Source of the DNA: Streptosporangiaceae bacterium
GTDB lineage: Bacteria; Actinomycetota; Actinomycetes; Streptosporangiales; Streptosporangiaceae
Direction: 5' to 3'
Assembly: GCA_030045175.1 (NCBI GenBank)
Contig: JASIBM010000657.1
Coordinates: forward strand, 1 to 13,830
DNA: 13,830 nt
Shown in pieces: positions 13,678 to 13,830 of this stretch. The notes beneath the pieces were generated by a model. It had not been told where the DNA came from. It did no database searches and worked only from the letters and a program-made list of their open reading frames with translations. The position numbers and the translations under genes were made by a program. How positions within the stretch are numbered: the stretch's first letter is position 1; each line of letters opens with the position of its first letter.

Positions 13678-13830
13678 CGGCGCAGCTTCCGGGCAGGAAC
13701 GGCAGCCGCGCTAGGCCCGCCGACTCTGCCTCGGCCGCGCCGACGTGACGGCCAAGCACTATCGTGGCCACGGACAGCGCCCCGGCGCGCCGCAGCGCCA
13801 TCGCGGCAGACTGAGCGCTCGCCCCGGTGG
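13670..13830 (-). CDS. C-terminal fragment of a probable phosphoribosyltransferase-like protein
   Basis: The minus strand is open from the right edge to TAA at 13670-13672, giving 52 full residues preceded by a partial codon ending in CC. The fragment begins TGASAQSAAMALRRAGALSVATIVLGR, which resembles the end of the PRPP-binding loop (DD-x2-TTGAS/T) followed by the helix ALRRAGA and strand of type I phosphoribosyltransferases; the partial codon could supply the first Thr. The tail ARLPFLPGSCAVH is not familiar. Upstream sequence is outside the window, so neither the Asp-Asp pair nor the substrate can be checked, and a ComF-like or other PRTase is possible. It is co-directional with nth across 133 bp. 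Confidence 0.55.
   Translation of the reverse strand, partial: TGASAQSAAMALRRAGALSVATIVLGRHVGAAEAESAGLARLPFLPGSCAVH

Overview
The window is about 70% G+C chromosomal DNA with actinobacterial gene content and no sign of a plasmid, phage, insertion sequence, tRNA, rRNA or CRISPR array. Two blocks are recognisable from known genomes. One (bldG, its partner anti-sigma factor, hppA, and a divergent DUF1998 helicase) has the order of the Streptomyces coelicolor bldG neighbourhood (SCO3547 to SCO3550). The other (nth, CoA pyrophosphatase, marP, epoxide-hydrolase-like gene, two-TM holin-like gene) resembles the Mycobacterium tuberculosis Rv3669 to Rv3674c region. Having both, with no Mycobacterium- or Streptomyces-specific features, points to a high-GC actinomycete outside those genera. 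The species cannot be read from this window.

Layout, left to right. 1-171 (minus): N-terminus of an ABC ATPase, cut by the window edge. 172-434: repeat-rich spacer. 435-941 (minus): SixA-like phosphohistidine phosphatase. 1064-3382 (minus): K+-independent H+-pumping pyrophosphatase. 3383-3640: regulatory spacer. 3641-4120 and 4152-4502 (minus): anti-sigma-like protein and BldG, transcribed bldG first. 4693-7305 (plus): MrfA/YprA-type helicase, followed by a strong hairpin. 7474-8163 (plus): HAD-IB phosphatase. 8164-8806: a 643-bp gene-free region with hairpins and a 17-bp tandem array. 8807-9295, 9299-10222 and 10219-10770 (plus): tightly coupled operon of a Holin-X membrane protein, an EphE-like hydrolase and a DUF309 protein. 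From the right edge leftward (minus): the 3' end of a probable phosphoribosyltransferase (13670-13830), nth (12832-13536), Nudix CoA pyrophosphatase (12095-12835) and marP (10843-12024). The last group runs toward the DUF309 operon and converges with it near 10771-10842.

The genes are mainly housekeeping and stress functions: base-excision repair (nth), alkylation/crosslink repair helicase, acid and oxidative stress protease (marP), membrane energetics (hppA) and a partner-switching regulator (bldG plus partner). I found no convincing new multi-gene system. The most distinctive signal is the density of short tandem repeats. Two in-frame arrays lie in genes (39 bp x3 in the helicase, 15 bp x4 in the Nudix gene). 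Three repeat tracts lie between genes, and at each of them sequence containing a gene's stop codon recurs downstream of that gene.
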